Positions 52,976 to 63,957 are shown, numbered from the stretch's first letter. The stretch: DNA of 64,000 bases from an uncultured Lachnospiraceae bacterium (GCA_947567595.1 CANOMQ010000020.1:1-64000), one strand, 5' to 3'. Program-made: numbers and translations. Notes: generated from the sequence alone by a model not told the origin.

Positions 52976-53919
52976 TCGTCCCTTCCTTTCGCTTGGATAC
53001 TTTCGTTCACGCCTTGATTATCCGATATCCGCCGCGAAACGTCTTGTATATTTCCGACATCTTTTGCGGCAGGCTTGCATGACCGTTGCAGCGCATACTG
53101 CCTTGCCGCCGCAATGTCCATCGTGTGATGACGCTTGAACTCCCGCATTAGATGGGACTGGTCTGTAAAGCCGTATTTGCAGACGGCGTCCAAAGCCTGA
53201 AAGCGCGGATTGCGCAAAATCTCGTTCCACAAAAACTGATAGCGCACCATGCTGCAAAGCTTTTTCGGCGTAATCCCGATATACTCGTGGAACAGCCGTT
53301 CAAGCTGTCTGCTGCTGACAAAGCATTCCCCTGCCAGTCCAGTGACGCCCTGCGTTCCTTTGGAAAGGATAATCTGCTGTGCGGCATTTGTGACCACGCT
53401 GTTTTGCCGCGCATGCGTCAGGCGGGCAAGCAAAAGCGCCTCTGCCGCCGCGCTGCGCTCCGCCAAGGAACGCTTCTCAAAAAGCTGTGCGCGCAGTATG
53501 CGGTCGAGCCAATCGAACCTTGCCCGCACATCATCATGCACGTTTCTTGTCCCCTTCATGGAGTCCTCTGCAAACGGATAGGCGCCCCACGCAAAAAAGC
53601 GGATTGCAAAAACGGAGCACAGATGTCCGTCGTTTTTGTTGTCGTAATCCCAAAAGCTTGCGTCATTAATCCCGCAAAAGCCACCCGTAATTGTGTTTGC
53701 GGTTTCATCAATGTGATAAATGATGTCCACGCACGTATCGGGAATGACAAGCGTGCAGTCTGCGGTCTCCTTTGTCCGCAAATAAGGCTGGGCGCTTCCC
53801 CAAAAGTAGCGGACATATGATGTCAAAGCCGTATTTTGCGGCAGTAATTCCTGATATTTTTTATTCTGCTTCAACGGAGCCGCCGTGAGGAGCATATAAT
53901 AGGTAAGCACGCCCATCAT
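52972..53919 (-). CDS. AraC-family transcriptional regulator
   Basis: This is a 315-residue regulator with an N-terminal ligand/effector domain (about 10-165; LVIPDTCVDIIYHIDE) and a C-terminal AraC double helix-turn-helix (about 205-285; GLAGECFVSSRQLERLFHEYIGITPKKL and VCKYGFTDQSHLMREFKRHH). The start is placed at ATG 53919, overlapping the GNAT stop (GGAATGATG). The open frame continues upstream to 54309, but that part is only the shadow of the GNAT gene. Cotranscription with GNAT and DUF3795 genes suggests they share a stress or detoxification role; the effector is unknown. Confidence 0.88.
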   Translation of the reverse strand: MMGVLTYYMLLTAAPLKQNKKYQELLPQNTALTSYVRYFWGSAQPYLRTKETADCTLVIPDTCVDIIYHIDETANTITGGFCGINDASFWDYDNKNDGHLCSVFAIRFFAWGAYPFAEDSMKGTRNVHDDVRARFDWLDRILRAQLFEKRSLAERSAAAEALLLARLTHARQNSVVTNAAQQIILSKGTQGVTGLAGECFVSSRQLERLFHEYIGITPKKLCSMVRYQFLWNEILRNPRFQALDAVCKYGFTDQSHLMREFKRHHTMDIAAARQYALQRSCKPAAKDVGNIQDVSRRISDNQGVNESIQAKGRDE

Positions 53920-54407
53920 TCCGGTACCGTTTTCTGATAAGCAATCCGCGGCGTTTTGTCGGCGACATGGATAATGCCGCACCGGACATATCCGCTGGCT
54001 TCCAGTAAATGCTGCATGATGTGATTGTCCGCGTGCGTGTCCACCCGGATATTTGGTATCTGCGCCTCGCAAAACGACAGACAGTGCCGCAAAATCCCCT
54101 TTCGCGCCCCGCTGCCTGCGACTCTGTGTATCGTTGCGTACGGTGCGTCGTTTTGCCATGCGCCGTCCTCGATTTGCGCATAGGTCGGTTCCTCGCCGAA
54201 CACAAGCGCGAATACGCCGCAGATTGTATCGTTTTCCGTAAGCACATAGCTGTTTCCTGTCCTGATGTCGTTTTTGACAACCTCCACGGGCGGATTGCCT
54301 GTTCCCCACTGGCTCGGGTTGCCCGACAGGCGCATTTGCTCGCGCGCGTGCTCATAGATTGCAAGAATTTCGTCCAAATCCTCAAGGACTGCTTTTCGTA
54401 TTGTCAT
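53916..54407 (-). CDS. GNAT-family N-acetyltransferase
   Basis: This 163-residue GNAT protein has MTIRKAVLEDLDEILAIYEHA at the N terminus, a central strand YVLTENDTICGVFALVFG, the acetyl-CoA-binding loop region RVAGSGARKGILRHCLSFCEA (corresponding to R/Q-x-x-G-x-G/A) and a typical C-terminal HxxNxxMQxLLEASGYVRCGII segment. It should acetylate a small amine or a protein. It is the first gene of the operon with the AraC and DUF3795 genes. Confidence 0.9.
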   Translation of the reverse strand: MTIRKAVLEDLDEILAIYEHAREQMRLSGNPSQWGTGNPPVEVVKNDIRTGNSYVLTENDTICGVFALVFGEEPTYAQIEDGAWQNDAPYATIHRVAGSGARKGILRHCLSFCEAQIPNIRVDTHADNHIMQHLLEASGYVRCGIIHVADKTPRIAYQKTVPE

Positions 54408-54473
54408 TGTCTGTTCCTCTGTTAAAACATTGTCAAACTTTTTCTTCCGATTTTTTTATAAAACCTTCCATAT

Positions 54474-54519
54474 AAAAAGGAGGTCTCTCATGATTTCCAT
54501 TCTATCATGAAAGACCTCC
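54474..54519 (-). terminator. eno terminator
   Basis: On the minus strand GGAGGTCT..CATGAT..ATCATG..AGACCTCC is followed by TTTTTATA, 13 bases past the eno stop. Confidence 0.9.
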
Positions 54520-54531
54520 CTGCGCAAATAC

Positions 54532-55929
<1,398 letters not shown>

Positions 55930-56016
55930 CTAATCTTTTAGATTTTCTGTAGATTTTCCGTTGGATTTCCCTTTGGACCTATTCCATATCAACAAATAGT
56001 ATTGCCAAATAAAAGC

Positions 56017-56055
56017 AAAAAATTCAGGACAACCGTAAATTACCGTTGTCCTGAA
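56017..56055 (-). terminator. gpmI terminator
   Basis: On the minus strand TTCAGGACAACGGTAA...TTACGGTTGTCCTGAA-type stem (56023-56055) is followed by TTTTTTGCTTTT. It lies 50 bp past the gpmI stop and just before the eno upstream region. Confidence 0.85.
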
Positions 56056-56105
56056 CTTCCTATTATAATCATGTCATGAAATTGAATAATGTGCGATGGC
56101 CTGTA

Positions 56106-57647
56106 TTATTTGCGTACCAAAAGCGACTTTCCGGTCATCTCTGCCGGCTGCTGCATTCCCATCGTTTCGATTAAGGTCGGTACAATATCCGCAAGGCAGC
56201 CGCCCTCGCGCAGCGTATATTCCTTGCCATAATTTACAAGGATAAACGGCACCGGATTGGTCGTGTGCGCCGTGAACGGTGCGCCTGTCTCATAATCGAC
56301 AAGCTGCTCCGCGTTTCCGTGGTCCGCGCAGATGAACATGGTTCCATCTACCGAAAGCAATGCGTCAACTGCCTTTCCAACGCACTCGTCAACCGCCTCA
56401 ACCGCCTTGATAGCAGCCTCCTCAACACCCGTATGCCCTACCATGTCGGGATTTGCGAAGTTGATGATAATCACGTCATATTTGCCGGACTTGATTGCCT
56501 CGCAGAGCTTGTCGCATACCGTGTACGCGCTCATCTCCGGCTTTAAGTCGTAGGTCGCCACTTCCTTTGGCGAAGGCACAAGCACCCTGTCCTCGCCCTC
56601 GTTTGGCTCCTCCACGCCGCCGTTAAAGAAGAACGTAACATGCGCATATTTCTCTGTTTCCGCAATTCTTGCCTGCGTCATCTTGTTTGCGGCAAGCCAC
56701 TCGCCGAAGGTATTCGTAACCGAAATCTTGTGGAATGCCACAATCTTGTTCGGAATGGTCGGATCGTAATCCGAGAAGCATACATATTTCAAATCAAGGC
56801 GTTTTCTGTCAAAGCCCTTGAAGTCGTCGTCACAGAATGCCCTTGTAATCTCCCTTGCGCGGTCGGGACGGAAATTGAAAAATACAATGGAATCCTTGTC
56901 CTGAATTAACCCGACAGGCGCACCGTTCTCCATTACAACTGTCGGCAGCACGAACTCATCCGTTTTGTCGTTGTCATACGACTGCTGAATGCCTGCCGGT
57001 CCCGAAGCTGCCTGCTCGCCCTTGCCAAGCGTCATTGCCTCATACGCCTTCTGCACGCGGTCATAATTGTTATCCCTGTCCATCGCATAATAGCGTCCCA
57101 TTACAGACGCAATTTTACCAACGCCGATTTCCGCCATTTTTGCCTCTAACGCCTCGGCAAACTCCTTGCCGGACGCGGGCGGTGTGTCACGCCCGTCGAG
57201 GAAGCAGTGCACATAAACCTTGGAAAGGTTGTTCTTCTTTGCAAGCTCCAACAACCCGTAAAGGTGTGTATTGTGGCTGTGCACGCCGCCGTCCGATAAC
57301 AGTCCGAATAAATGCAGCGCCGAATCGTTCTTCTTACAGTTTTCAACCGCCTCCAATAAAGCGGGATTTTCAAAGAACGTGCCGTCCTGAATTTCCTTTG
57401 TAATCCTTGTAAGCTCCTGATAGACAATCCTGCCTGCACCCATATTTAAGTGCCCGACCTCGGAATTGCCCATCTGTCCGTCGGGAAGTCCGACTGCCAT
57501 TCCGCTCGCATTGCCCTTTACAAAAGGATATTCCTTCATCAGCCTGTCCATCACCGGCGTCCTGCCAAGCGCAACCGCATTGTGCTCTGTCTTTTCATTT
57601 AAGCCATAGCCGTCCAAAATCATTAAAACTGTCGTTTTTTTGCTCAT
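56106..57647 (-). CDS. gpmI: 2,3-bisphosphoglycerate-independent phosphoglycerate mutase
   Basis: This is a 513-residue Mn-dependent iPGM of the alkaline phosphatase superfamily. The start is MSKKTTVLMILDGYGLN, with the metal-binding Asp. The catalytic Ser is in GQMGNSEVGHLNMGAGR. Later metal ligands are in IVVINFANPDMVGHTG-type (here IIINFANPDMVGHTG) and CADHGNAEQ. It interconverts 3- and 2-phosphoglycerate, the step before enolase encoded downstream. The start is ATG 57647 after AAAGGA; the frame open to 57692 contains the promoter. Confidence 0.97.
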   Translation of the reverse strand: MSKKTTVLMILDGYGLNEKTEHNAVALGRTPVMDRLMKEYPFVKGNASGMAVGLPDGQMGNSEVGHLNMGAGRIVYQELTRITKEIQDGTFFENPALLEAVENCKKNDSALHLFGLLSDGGVHSHNTHLYGLLELAKKNNLSKVYVHCFLDGRDTPPASGKEFAEALEAKMAEIGVGKIASVMGRYYAMDRDNNYDRVQKAYEAMTLGKGEQAASGPAGIQQSYDNDKTDEFVLPTVVMENGAPVGLIQDKDSIVFFNFRPDRAREITRAFCDDDFKGFDRKRLDLKYVCFSDYDPTIPNKIVAFHKISVTNTFGEWLAANKMTQARIAETEKYAHVTFFFNGGVEEPNEGEDRVLVPSPKEVATYDLKPEMSAYTVCDKLCEAIKSGKYDVIIINFANPDMVGHTGVEEAAIKAVEAVDECVGKAVDALLSVDGTMFICADHGNAEQLVDYETGAPFTAHTTNPVPFILVNYGKEYTLREGGCLADIVPTLIETMGMQQPAEMTGKSLLVRK

Positions 57648-57683
57648 ATTGATAAAATCCTTTCTTTTCATTTTCTTATATAA

Positions 57684-57712
57684 AATATACACTTTTTTTC
57701 CCGTTTAAGCAA
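57684..57712 (-). promoter_or_regulatory. gpmI promoter
   Basis: On the minus strand TTGCTT (57707-57712), 17 bp, TATATT (57684-57689), giving a leader of about 30 nt. Confidence 0.6.
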
Positions 57713-57733
57713 TATGCAAAGCAAAATGCTTAC

Positions 57734-58579
57734 CTATTTTTTTCCTGCACCCCGCTCCTTTAATATATCCAAAAACTCCGAAAATGCCTTCTCGTGCATT
57801 TTGGAAACCGCATACGGATTTCTGCCAAGCAAAGAACCAATCCGCTTATAGGTTTTCTTCGTCCTTGTATGCTCAATGCGTTCCATAATGGCAGCGCGCG
57901 TATTACCGTATTTTTCCTTCCCTGAGCCAAGCGCCGAATTGATTTTGCGAAGCCCTGCCTCCGACTTTTCCTTCAAACCGCTTCCGTAAAACGCATACGC
58001 CACCTCAAAGCCCTTCTGGATATGGCGAAGCTCCTCGTTTCCACTCTCTAAGCCGACCAAAAGCTCCTTTAGGTTGACCGCCTCACGGATGCTTTCCGCC
58101 ATGTCAATGGAAAGATAGGCTGTCAGCAAAAACACAAGCACCTCAAGCAAATTCCGGTTCATGGCGAACACCAGTTTTTCTACAAAATTGTGCCCAAACA
58201 GCGTAAGCAGAACCGAAAAAAGCCCCCACGCCAAGGACGAGAGCGCACAGATATGACCGTTTAAGTTCAATGGCTTTTTGCTGTAATCCCAGTAACGCAC
58301 ATGGAAAAGCCGCTCCATTGCCACACCTGTAAAATATTCAAGGAGCGTCGCACTCGTCATTCCCACAAAAAATACCGATACCGCGTCCGTTCGAAACGGC
58401 AGTGTAAACACCAGCACCACAATCGCGCCCGAACCGTATATCGGCAAAAAAGGGCCATGTAAAAAGCCCCTGTTTACCCACTTCGCCTGACACACGGACA
58501 CATAGCAGGTTTCCCATACCCAGCCCAGAAAGCAGTAAAAATAAAAGAAAAACAACCATGTTGAAAAGGTATATGTCAT
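57734..58579 (-). CDS. CmpB-like putative ABC-transporter-permease membrane protein
   Basis: This is a 281-residue membrane protein with five or so TM helices in its first 170 residues (TFSTWLFFFYFYCFLGWVWETCYVS, NRGFLHGPFLPIYGSGAIVV, FTGVAMERLFHVRYWDYS). A basic helical C-terminal tail follows. These are the hallmarks of the family annotated as putative ABC transporter permease CmpB, which is widespread in Clostridia; no ATPase partner is known or seen here. The start is ATG 58579 behind GGAGG, overlapping the thiN stop by four bases. Function undetermined. Confidence 0.82.
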   Translation of the reverse strand: MTYTFSTWLFFFYFYCFLGWVWETCYVSVCQAKWVNRGFLHGPFLPIYGSGAIVVLVFTLPFRTDAVSVFFVGMTSATLLEYFTGVAMERLFHVRYWDYSKKPLNLNGHICALSSLAWGLFSVLLTLFGHNFVEKLVFAMNRNLLEVLVFLLTAYLSIDMAESIREAVNLKELLVGLESGNEELRHIQKGFEVAYAFYGSGLKEKSEAGLRKINSALGSGKEKYGNTRAAIMERIEHTRTKKTYKRIGSLLGRNPYAVSKMHEKAFSEFLDILKERGAGKK

Positions 58580-59256
58580 TCCTGCAAATCCTCCATGCAT
58601 ACCAAAAGCGTTCCGTCCCTCACTTCGACAAAGCTTTCACAATCCATAAACTCGTTGCTGATACCAATTGGAAAATCCGTCCGCACAAGCGCGTTGTCCA
58701 GTGTGTATTTCAAGCCCCGCTCCGTCACGCCTCGGGCGTCGGTTCCGAATGCGAATACGGAAAGCCGCCTGTTTTTCTGATACAGCGTTTTGGAAAAGCA
58801 GATACGGGCATTCTGAATAAGCTCCATTCGCTGTCCGCTTCCATATAAAATGCCGTACGCGCCGTTATTTAAGAGAAACCGCAGGCACTGGATATTTGCG
58901 AGCGTATGGTCAATACGCCCGCCCAGTGCGCCGTACAGTTCAAAATAATCACAGCCCGCCGCAAGCCCTTCCTTCACTGCCGCAAGCAAATCCGTGTCAT
59001 CCTTTTCCACCGGAAGCTGTTTTATCCGCACCGCGCCATTTGACGCTAGCTGCGCAAGAAGCGACTGCTCCTTTAGGGAATCCATATCGCCGATTACGAT
59101 GTCCGGCATAAGCCCTAGCTCCCGCAGAAAATCAAGTCCGCCGTCCGCAGCGATACACAGACTTTGCCCGCACTGTGCCACAAGCTCGTTTCTTGTCTTT
59201 CCAATCACCCTGTCCGCGTGGAATGTTCCCGCCGCAAAGATTATACACCGTTTCAT
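58576..59256 (-). CDS. thiN: Thiamine diphosphokinase
   Basis: This 226-residue enzyme makes thiamine diphosphate from thiamine and ATP. The conserved motifs are CIAADGGLDFLRELGLMPDIVIGDMDSL, KDDTDLLAAV and YGALGGRIDHTLANIQCL. The C-terminal domain (about 150-226) forms the thiamine-binding sandwich. It follows the MCP gene by 27 bp and overlaps the membrane-protein gene downstream by ATGA. In many Firmicutes thiN lies near rpe/rsgA, so the present neighbours are different. Confidence 0.93.
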   Translation of the reverse strand: MKRCIIFAAGTFHADRVIGKTRNELVAQCGQSLCIAADGGLDFLRELGLMPDIVIGDMDSLKEQSLLAQLASNGAVRIKQLPVEKDDTDLLAAVKEGLAAGCDYFELYGALGGRIDHTLANIQCLRFLLNNGAYGILYGSGQRMELIQNARICFSKTLYQKNRRLSVFAFGTDARGVTERGLKYTLDNALVRTDFPIGISNEFMDCESFVEVRDGTLLVCMEDLQE

Positions 59257-59283
59257 GACGCTGCCACGCCCTTTTTTACCAGT

Positions 59284-61017
59284 TTAAAAATGCTTAAAGA
59301 CATCGGTCTCCTTCTGCAATGCTGCCGCAATCTCCTGATTTTCGTCCATTCTGCTGCTGATGTTTTCCATATCCGTCACAAGCACCTGCGTGCTCTCCGC
59401 AGCACCCGTAACGCCGTTTGCACCCTCCTCGATGGCATTGGTAATCGTGCCGATGGAGCCTGCAATCTCGTCCATCGCATTCCTTAAATCATCGGTCTTT
59501 GCGGTGAACTCATTCATCACGGATTCAATATAGGTCGCATTGTCCCGGTACTGCACGCCGCTGTTGACAAAATTCTCAAACTCGGGAAGAATGGACGCAT
59601 TGACATACTCTACAAGATTATTTGCATTTCCCGCAAGGTTATACACCGCGTTGGTAACCACACCGTTGATTTCCTGAATGCGGTTTGCCGTTCCACGGCT
59701 TGATGCCGCAAGCTGCCGGATTTCATCTGCGACAACCGCAAAGCCTTTCCCCGCCTCGCCTGCGCGCGCCGCCTCAATGGACGCGTTGAGCGCAAGAAGG
59801 TTGGTCTGGCTGGAAATGCTTAAAATATCGTTGGTCAGCCCGTTGACCTGCTCGACACTCTTGCTCTCCTCGATTGCCTTGTTTAAAACGGTTAAGATTT
59901 CCTGAACCTTTGCGCTTGTCCCCTCCTTGTTTGCCCGCGCATTTGCCTCCATCTCGTCGGCGTTGACCTTCATCTGCTTTGAATATTCGTTAATGCTGTT
60001 TGACTTATCGGCAATCATCTCAACCTCCGTGCGCACCGAAGCGGCATTTTGGTTGATGGCGTTGGCAGAGTTTCCGACCTCCTGCATGGTTGCGGAAAGC
60101 TCCTCTGTCACCGCCGACAAATCAGAAGCGCTGTCGTTGGAGGTTCTTACACTCTCCTGTACCTTGTTGACAACCTCCTCAAGATGTCTTGAGTTCTCAA
60201 TAATCAGCCTCATGATATTTTGCAGCTTTTCCATAAAGGTATTGATACCATTTCCCAAATCGGCAATTTCGTCATTGGATAATATACTAATCCGCTTCGT
60301 CAAATCGCCCTCATTGCGGTCAATGTCCGCAATAATATCGTGGATTTCACGGTTGGCAATCTTAAGCTTTTTAATGACAAAGACAAAGACGCTGTACAGC
60401 GCGCCGCAGATGACAAGCACACAGACGACAATTCCTGCGATATTTTTCACAAGCGCCTTCTGATATTCCGCGCGCAGGGCAACACCTGCCGCGTCCGCGC
60501 TCTCTCTTGCAAGGTTTTCCATTTTGGTGACCTGCGTCTGAATGTCATTGCTATAGTCCTTAATCAGTCCGTTGGCAAGCGCAAATGCCGCCTCCTTTTT
60601 ATTGTTTCCGCTGTATGCAAGAAGCGTCTCAATCTCGTACTTTAAGCCCGTATAGCTTTTTACAAGCTGGTTGTACGCCGCCTCGTCCATCTCCACCAGT
60701 CCGTCCTGATACTCCTCAAGATAAGCATCAAGCACCTTCTGCTGGCTGCGCACATCGTCCACCAAGCCAATCAGCGTATCAAGGTCTGTTGCGATGATGT
60801 GGGAGAGCGCAAGCTTATGTATTTCCTGTGTCTGCCGCTGAATGTCGCTAAGCTCAGACAGGTTTACCATGTGCTCCTCCGCGATTTCAACAGCCGTGTT
60901 GTTGACATTCTTTAAGTTCCTGATTGCCTCCGCATTCGAAAAAACTGCCACAATTCCTAGAATACATACCGGAATAAAGATAATAATCTGAATGCTGATT
61001 CGTTTTTTCTTTTCCAT
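59284..61017 (-). CDS. Methyl-accepting chemotaxis protein
   Basis: This is a 577-residue transmembrane chemoreceptor. TM1 is about 8-30. A periplasm-facing four-helix-bundle-like sensor spans about 31-190, and TM2 is about 193-215. The HAMP domain (about 216-270; [15 protein letters not shown]) is followed by a long signalling coiled coil. Its hairpin tip [36 protein letters not shown] binds CheA/CheW. The sensor has no Cache domain. It starts 12 bp after the solute-binding lipoprotein gene, suggesting it senses ligand through that protein. No flagellar or che genes are in the window. Confidence 0.95.
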   Translation of the reverse strand: MEKKKRISIQIIIFIPVCILGIVAVFSNAEAIRNLKNVNNTAVEIAEEHMVNLSELSDIQRQTQEIHKLALSHIIATDLDTLIGLVDDVRSQQKVLDAYLEEYQDGLVEMDEAAYNQLVKSYTGLKYEIETLLAYSGNNKKEAAFALANGLIKDYSNDIQTQVTKMENLARESADAAGVALRAEYQKALVKNIAGIVVCVLVICGALYSVFVFVIKKLKIANREIHDIIADIDRNEGDLTKRISILSNDEIADLGNGINTFMEKLQNIMRLIIENSRHLEEVVNKVQESVRTSNDSASDLSAVTEELSATMQEVGNSANAINQNAASVRTEVEMIADKSNSINEYSKQMKVNADEMEANARANKEGTSAKVQEILTVLNKAIEESKSVEQVNGLTNDILSISSQTNLLALNASIEAARAGEAGKGFAVVADEIRQLAASSRGTANRIQEINGVVTNAVYNLAGNANNLVEYVNASILPEFENFVNSGVQYRDNATYIESVMNEFTAKTDDLRNAMDEIAGSIGTITNAIEEGANGVTGAAESTQVLVTDMENISSRMDENQEIAAALQKETDVFKHF

Positions 61018-61029
61018 GTGCTTCCCCCT

Positions 61030-62334
61030 CTATTGTACTGCCGACGCTGCGATTCCGTTTGCAAGGTTGTCCATCAAATCCTGCAATGGTACGTTGTCCG
61101 GATTTCCCGCGGCGATAATATCCGCAAACTTTGTGCATGGATCCCAGTAGCTGTTTCCAACCCGCTGCAAAACGCCATACTGGGACTGATCAATCACCGC
61201 CGTGATTGCCGGTACTGCCGCCACCTCGTCGGACGCCGCCGCGTTTTTATTGGAAGGTCCCTGACTGCGCTCCTCAAACCGCAACGTCTGATTTTGCTCG
61301 TTTGTCAGCCAGTCCGCAAGCTTGTGTGCCCAGCCAAGATGTTTCGAATACGCGTTCACGCCCATCATCTTGTAGCCGGTAAACGACGCCATCTGAACCT
61401 GCTGCCCGTTTACGGTGTAGGTCGGAAGCTTGCACGCACCATAATCCGCGCCCCATGCCTTTTGTATCTCAACGGCATGCCATACGCCGCTAATGCCCAC
61501 AATCACTTCGCCGGAGTTTACACCCGGTATAAATTCCGTATCAGGCTGCATTAAAAATGCCGGGCTTTGTGTGATATTTAACAATGCCTGCGCGATGTCC
61601 ACGCCCTTGATACTGCCCTCGGTGCTGTTCCAGTTACAGTGGTTTGTCACGCCGTCATCGTTAATCCCGAAATCCAGTCCGGTGTTTCCGAAAAAGGAAT
61701 ACAGATACCAGCCGGAATCAAACTGCATTGATAATTTTTTATCATTCTCAGCCGCAACTTCAAGAATCCTGTCAAGCGTCTGTACGTCCTCCTGTGTAAA
61801 ATAGTTCTTATCATAATAAAGGAAATAGCCGTTATCCGCCGAATACGGATATGCGTAGAGCACATCATTGTAAGACGCCGCGTATACCGCCTCCTCAAGG
61901 TTCGCATTCTTTACCTCGTCCTGATTGACCACCGGTGACAGCGCGCCTCCGGCAATCATGCTGTACAACTGGTCGTCCGGCATGGAAAAAACGTCCGCCG
62001 CGCTGTGAATGTCACCAAGCACGTTGTTGCGCGTATCCCCGTCCTCTCCGTGCACGAGATTAATTGTAAAGCTCGCCTGCCCCGCGTATTCCTGCTTGAA
62101 GCTGTCGATCATTTTCGTGAGGTTTTCAAAGTTTGCCTCTTCCGCCCAAATGGTCAGCTCCACGTTGCCCGACTCAAGCGTGTACGCGTCCGCGTCTTCC
62201 TTGGCGCCGTTTTCGTCCGTCTCCTGTGCCACAGGCTCGTCTCCGGACTGCTTTTGTGCTTTCCCTCCACACCCTGTAAGGGACATTGATAAGAGCGAAG
62301 CAGATAGTATCGTTACCAAAATTTTTCTCTTCAC
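61030..62334 (-). CDS. Sugar-type extracellular solute-binding lipoprotein
   Basis: This is a 434-residue lipoprotein with signal peptide and lipobox LTGCGG. The mature part fits ABC solute-binding family 1: VELTIWAEEANFENLTKMIDSF near the N terminus, then hinge-crossing segments such as ADVFSMPDDQLYSMIAGGALSPV and GEVIVGISGVWHAVEIQKAWG. Oligosaccharides are the usual ligands. The start is GTG 62334 behind AAAGGA; a longer frame to 62370 begins in the leader. No ABC permease or ATPase follows. Instead an MCP gene lies 12 bp downstream, pointing to a sensory role. Confidence 0.9.
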   Translation of the reverse strand: MKRKILVTILSASLLSMSLTGCGGKAQKQSGDEPVAQETDENGAKEDADAYTLESGNVELTIWAEEANFENLTKMIDSFKQEYAGQASFTINLVHGEDGDTRNNVLGDIHSAADVFSMPDDQLYSMIAGGALSPVVNQDEVKNANLEEAVYAASYNDVLYAYPYSADNGYFLYYDKNYFTQEDVQTLDRILEVAAENDKKLSMQFDSGWYLYSFFGNTGLDFGINDDGVTNHCNWNSTEGSIKGVDIAQALLNITQSPAFLMQPDTEFIPGVNSGEVIVGISGVWHAVEIQKAWGADYGACKLPTYTVNGQQVQMASFTGYKMMGVNAYSKHLGWAHKLADWLTNEQNQTLRFEERSQGPSNKNAAASDEVAAVPAITAVIDQSQYGVLQRVGNSYWDPCTKFADIIAAGNPDNVPLQDLMDNLANGIAASAVQ

Positions 62335-62363
62335 GGTAGTATTCCTTTCTGTATTTATTTTCT

Positions 62364-62390
62364 TTGTCAATCGTTTCCGCTTTCTGACAA
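62364..62390. promoter_or_regulatory. Inverted repeat with cre/LacI-like core upstream of the binding-protein gene
   Basis: TTGTCA and TGACAA bracket a core whose reverse strand reads AAAGCGGAAACGATT, resembling CcpA cre or LacI-family operators. It lies between the promoter and the GTG start. Eleven of fourteen cre positions match by eye. Confidence 0.4.
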
Positions 62391-62401
62391 CTCGTAATTA
62401 T

Positions 62402-62430
62402 ATTTTATACTGTCTACGCATTTATTTCAA
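62402..62430 (-). promoter_or_regulatory. Promoter of the binding protein-MCP operon
   Basis: On the minus strand TTGAAA (62425-62430), 17 bp, TAAAAT (62402-62407). Confidence 0.6.
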
Positions 62431-62447
62431 TATAAATTTTTCGTCAG

Positions 62448-63746
62448 TTAATCATATTGTCTTTCGTCAACAATCACGGAATTTTTGTCCACAGTATGCG
62501 GTATGACTCCCATGCCTACAAGATACACCTTGGGCACTACCCCGATTGTCCTCCTGACCGCATTTACAAGCTTGGATTTAATCATCTCCTCCTTCTCCTT
62601 GAAAAGCGCTTTATCCGGCTCGTCGAGCTCCACCACCACATCAATCATGTCAAGCTTTGCCACCCTGTAAATGCGCATTAAGTAGCGCACATGGAGCATA
62701 TTCAGACCGTCAAACATATTTTCAAGCTGAAACCGGAATACGCTTACGCCCCTTATGAAAATCGTGTCACTTGCCTTGCTGTCAAACGGGCCAATCCTTG
62801 CGTATGTCCTGCCGCACTGGCACGGCTCTCTGTTGACTGTCGTCACATCGCCCGTCCGGTAACGGATTAGCGGCGTGCCCTCCCTGTGCAGTGTCGTGAA
62901 TACCAGCTCACCCTTTTTCCCGTCCTTTGCTGCAGTATCCGTATCCTTTTCCAAAATTTCAGTCACAAAGAAATCCTCCTGTACATGCAACCCGTTATGA
63001 TAGATACAGTCGCATGCAACGCCAAGTCCTCCCAGCTCACTTAAACCATATATGTCATACGTACTGATACCCAGCCTGCGCTCAATATCCCTACGCATCT
63101 TCAAAGACCACGACTCGGTTTCGCAAATCGCGGTTTTCAGCTTCAAATTCTCTATTTCGTGCAGTTCCTCAATCACCTGTCCGATATGCAGTAAGTACGA
63201 AGGTGTACATAAAATCCCCGTAACATTCAGCTCCTTCATCATATCAATCAGACTCCTTGTATTGCACATCATCATGGGAACGACTGCCGCCCCTACCCTT
63301 TCCGCTCCGCCATATGCCTCCAGTAATCCGGTGAAAAGCCCGTAATGAAACATAATCTGTATCGTGTCATTCCTTCCAAGTTCTGCCATCGAAATACATC
63401 TTGCCACACATTCCGCCCAAGCCCCTATATCGCTTCTTGTGCACCCGACCGTAATCTGCGTACCTGTTGTTCCATTGGAGTTATGGTATCGGATAATCTC
63501 ACTTTGTGCCACCGCCATAATGTCAAACGGATTGTTTTGTATTAAATCCTCCTTCGTCGTAAAGGGAAGCTTGTCCAAATCCTCTATCCTGCGTATGTCT
63601 CCCGGTTCAATTCCTTTCTGCTGCATTTTCTTTCTATAATACGCAACGCTGTGGTAAACCTTCTTTACCATTCCGACAAGACGTTTTTCCTGCAAAGTCA
63701 TAAGTTCATCGCGGCTCATGCACTCTCTTGCCTCATTCCATATCAT
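62448..63746 (-). CDS. paaK: Phenylacetate-CoA ligase-like adenylate-forming enzyme
   Basis: This 432-residue ANL-superfamily enzyme of the PaaK type activates an aryl acid as the acyl-AMP and transfers it to CoA. It has the phosphate-binding loop YHNSNGTTGTQITVG, the motif YDIYGLSELGGLG, and LIRYRTGDVTTVNREPCQCGRT, whose Cys residues are typical of PaaK. The C-terminal small domain has FIRGVSVFRFQLENMF. Anaerobic gut bacteria often carry one or more such genes, in indole-pyruvate/phenylacetate metabolism or surface chemistry. The start is ATG 63746, with AGGTGG eight nt upstream. No partner genes are adjacent. Confidence 0.9.
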   Translation of the reverse strand: MIWNEARECMSRDELMTLQEKRLVGMVKKVYHSVAYYRKKMQQKGIEPGDIRRIEDLDKLPFTTKEDLIQNNPFDIMAVAQSEIIRYHNSNGTTGTQITVGCTRSDIGAWAECVARCISMAELGRNDTIQIMFHYGLFTGLLEAYGGAERVGAAVVPMMMCNTRSLIDMMKELNVTGILCTPSYLLHIGQVIEELHEIENLKLKTAICETESWSLKMRRDIERRLGISTYDIYGLSELGGLGVACDCIYHNGLHVQEDFFVTEILEKDTDTAAKDGKKGELVFTTLHREGTPLIRYRTGDVTTVNREPCQCGRTYARIGPFDSKASDTIFIRGVSVFRFQLENMFDGLNMLHVRYLMRIYRVAKLDMIDVVVELDEPDKALFKEKEEMIKSKLVNAVRRTIGVVPKVYLVGMGVIPHTVDKNSVIVDERQYD

Positions 63747-63849
63747 ATTTGCAACCACCTACTCCTTTCCATTAATAAAAATACATTATTTTTGTAAATT
63801 ATGCAAGTACACGCAACAATTTTCCTGCATTTTTTTGTATATTATGCAC

Positions 63850-63888
63850 GGAGATTTCCGTAAAAGCCGCTATTACGGGCAAATCTCC
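63850..63888. repeat. Long inverted repeat upstream of paaK
   Basis: GGAGATTT-CCGTAA and TTACGG-(GC)-AAATCTCC form a 14-bp stem with a 9-nt loop, about 100 bp before the paaK start. It may be an operator, or a terminator for a gene to the right. The rest of 63760-64000 shows no coding sequence that I can support. Confidence 0.55.
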
Positions 63889-63913
63889 TTTCCGTATCCA
63901 TGTGTGGTTAAGT

Positions 63914-63957
63914 AGTAAAAAAAGAAACCTGCCCGTTTACCGAAGCCGGTTTCTTTT
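63914..63957. terminator. Bidirectional terminator
   Basis: AGAAACC and GGTTTCT arms are flanked by AAAAAA on the left and TTTTTT on the right, so the structure works in both directions. It probably ends a transcript entering from the right of the window. Confidence 0.75.

Noticed and set aside
53920-54309. N-terminal extension of the AraC-type open frame (130 residues)
   Set aside because: It overlaps the GNAT gene completely, is Arg-rich in the manner of out-of-frame coding, and a coupled ATG at the GNAT stop gives a normal AraC length.
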